A stretch of DNA of 5,747 nucleotides from assembly GCA_030754395.1 (NCBI GenBank), contig JASMAJ010000063.1:1-5747 (forward strand), written 5' to 3'. Position numbers and translations under genes: made by a program. The notes under the pieces were generated by a model. The model ran no database searches. It was given only the letters and a program-made list of their open reading frames with translations, and was not told where the DNA came from. Origin of the DNA: Candidatus Thalassarchaeaceae archaeon. GTDB lineage: Archaea > Thermoplasmatota > Poseidoniia > Poseidoniales > Thalassarchaeaceae. Positions 5,520 through 5,747 of this stretch are shown piece after piece. Each line of letters starts with the position of its first letter. Position 1 is the first letter of the stretch.

Positions 5520-5747
5520 GGATTCTTCCTCAGAAGATTTAGGCATCCACGTTTCGACCAATTCTTCCGACCAAAACTCACCTTTGGCTATAGCCCTACG
5601 AACTTCAATGAAATCTACCTGCCTAGGGGTTCTCGAACCATCCTTCTGTACTTGACCGCCTTGATTGAACGCTCGGAATCCTGCGGCAGCCTCTACCGCC
5701 ATGTTTAGAGCCAGCCATTCTCGATTTGTCTCTCGGTTAGCATCCCA
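5517..5747 (-). CDS. Crotonase-family (enoyl-CoA hydratase/isomerase-like) enzyme, C-terminal part
   Basis: The frame is open from the right window edge to a TGA at 5517-5519, giving 76 residues; the start and catalytic core lie outside. An internal ATG at 5700-5702 is not the start, because the frame continues upstream as WDANRETNREWLALN without a stop. The visible part resembles the C-terminal helical region of crotonase-fold CoA enzymes: MAVEAAAGFRAFNQG, then a trimer-type tail RQVDFIEVRRAIAKGEFWSEELVETWMP. The 'vDF...R...a.G..w' ending recalls the subgroup of CoA-ester hydratases/hydrolases with a longer tail than standard enoyl-CoA hydratase, for example ring-opening types, but no active-site residue is visible, so the reaction cannot be named. 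First visible gene of the operon leading to the SDR (gap of nine bases) and tryptophanase. Confidence 0.6.
   Translation of the reverse strand, partial: WDANRETNREWLALNMAVEAAAGFRAFNQGGQVQKDGSRTPRQVDFIEVRRAIAKGEFWSEELVETWMPKSSEEES

Noticed and set aside
5446..5708. Plus-strand open frames opposite the crotonase-family gene end
   Set aside because: Antisense to a frame that stays open to the window edge and ends in a coupled stop and ribosome site.

Overview
The window most resembles a streamlined, moderately AT-rich archaeal genome. A marine Thermoplasmatota (Poseidoniales/Marine Group II-type) archaeon is my best guess, but this is inference and not shown by any marker gene. The support is as follows. 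Ribosome-binding sites have the form TGAGGTGAT, an exact complement of the 16S tail sequence AUCACCUCA, and they sit on the stop codon of the preceding gene. The IMP dehydrogenase start has no Shine-Dalgarno site but a TATA-like box about 25 bases upstream, as expected for a leaderless archaeal mRNA. Genes are densely packed, with short gaps. A bacterium cannot be excluded. No rRNA, tRNA, CRISPR array or mobile element was seen.

Layout from left to right. Bases 1-222 (+) hold the end of a gene that starts outside the window, tentatively a scramblase/LURP-one-like protein. It converges, with a 15-base gap, on a minus-strand cluster of three genes. In transcription order these are a RimB-type retropepsin-like protease (1138-1581), a small soluble YbjQ-family protein (752-1090) and a membrane-anchored YbjQ-like protein (238-741). 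A 147-base divergent intergenic region (1582-1728) separates this cluster from guaB, IMP dehydrogenase (1729-3192, +), and carries its promoter. A 119-base convergent gap (3193-3311) holds a hairpin and a tandem 9-base repeat. From 5747 down to 3312 lies a tight minus-strand operon of a crotonase-family enzyme (C-terminal end only), a short-chain dehydrogenase/reductase and a tryptophanase.

Functionally there are three blocks. GuaB commits IMP to guanine nucleotide synthesis and appears to have its own promoter. The crotonase-SDR-tryptophanase operon looks catabolic: tryptophanase releases indole, pyruvate and ammonia from tryptophan, and the other two could act on acyl-CoA intermediates. The shared pathway is inferred only from operon structure. 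The protease/YbjQ block is the least understood part. It pairs a soluble and a membrane-bound member of one oligomer-forming family, both lacking cysteine, beside a small aspartyl-type protease.
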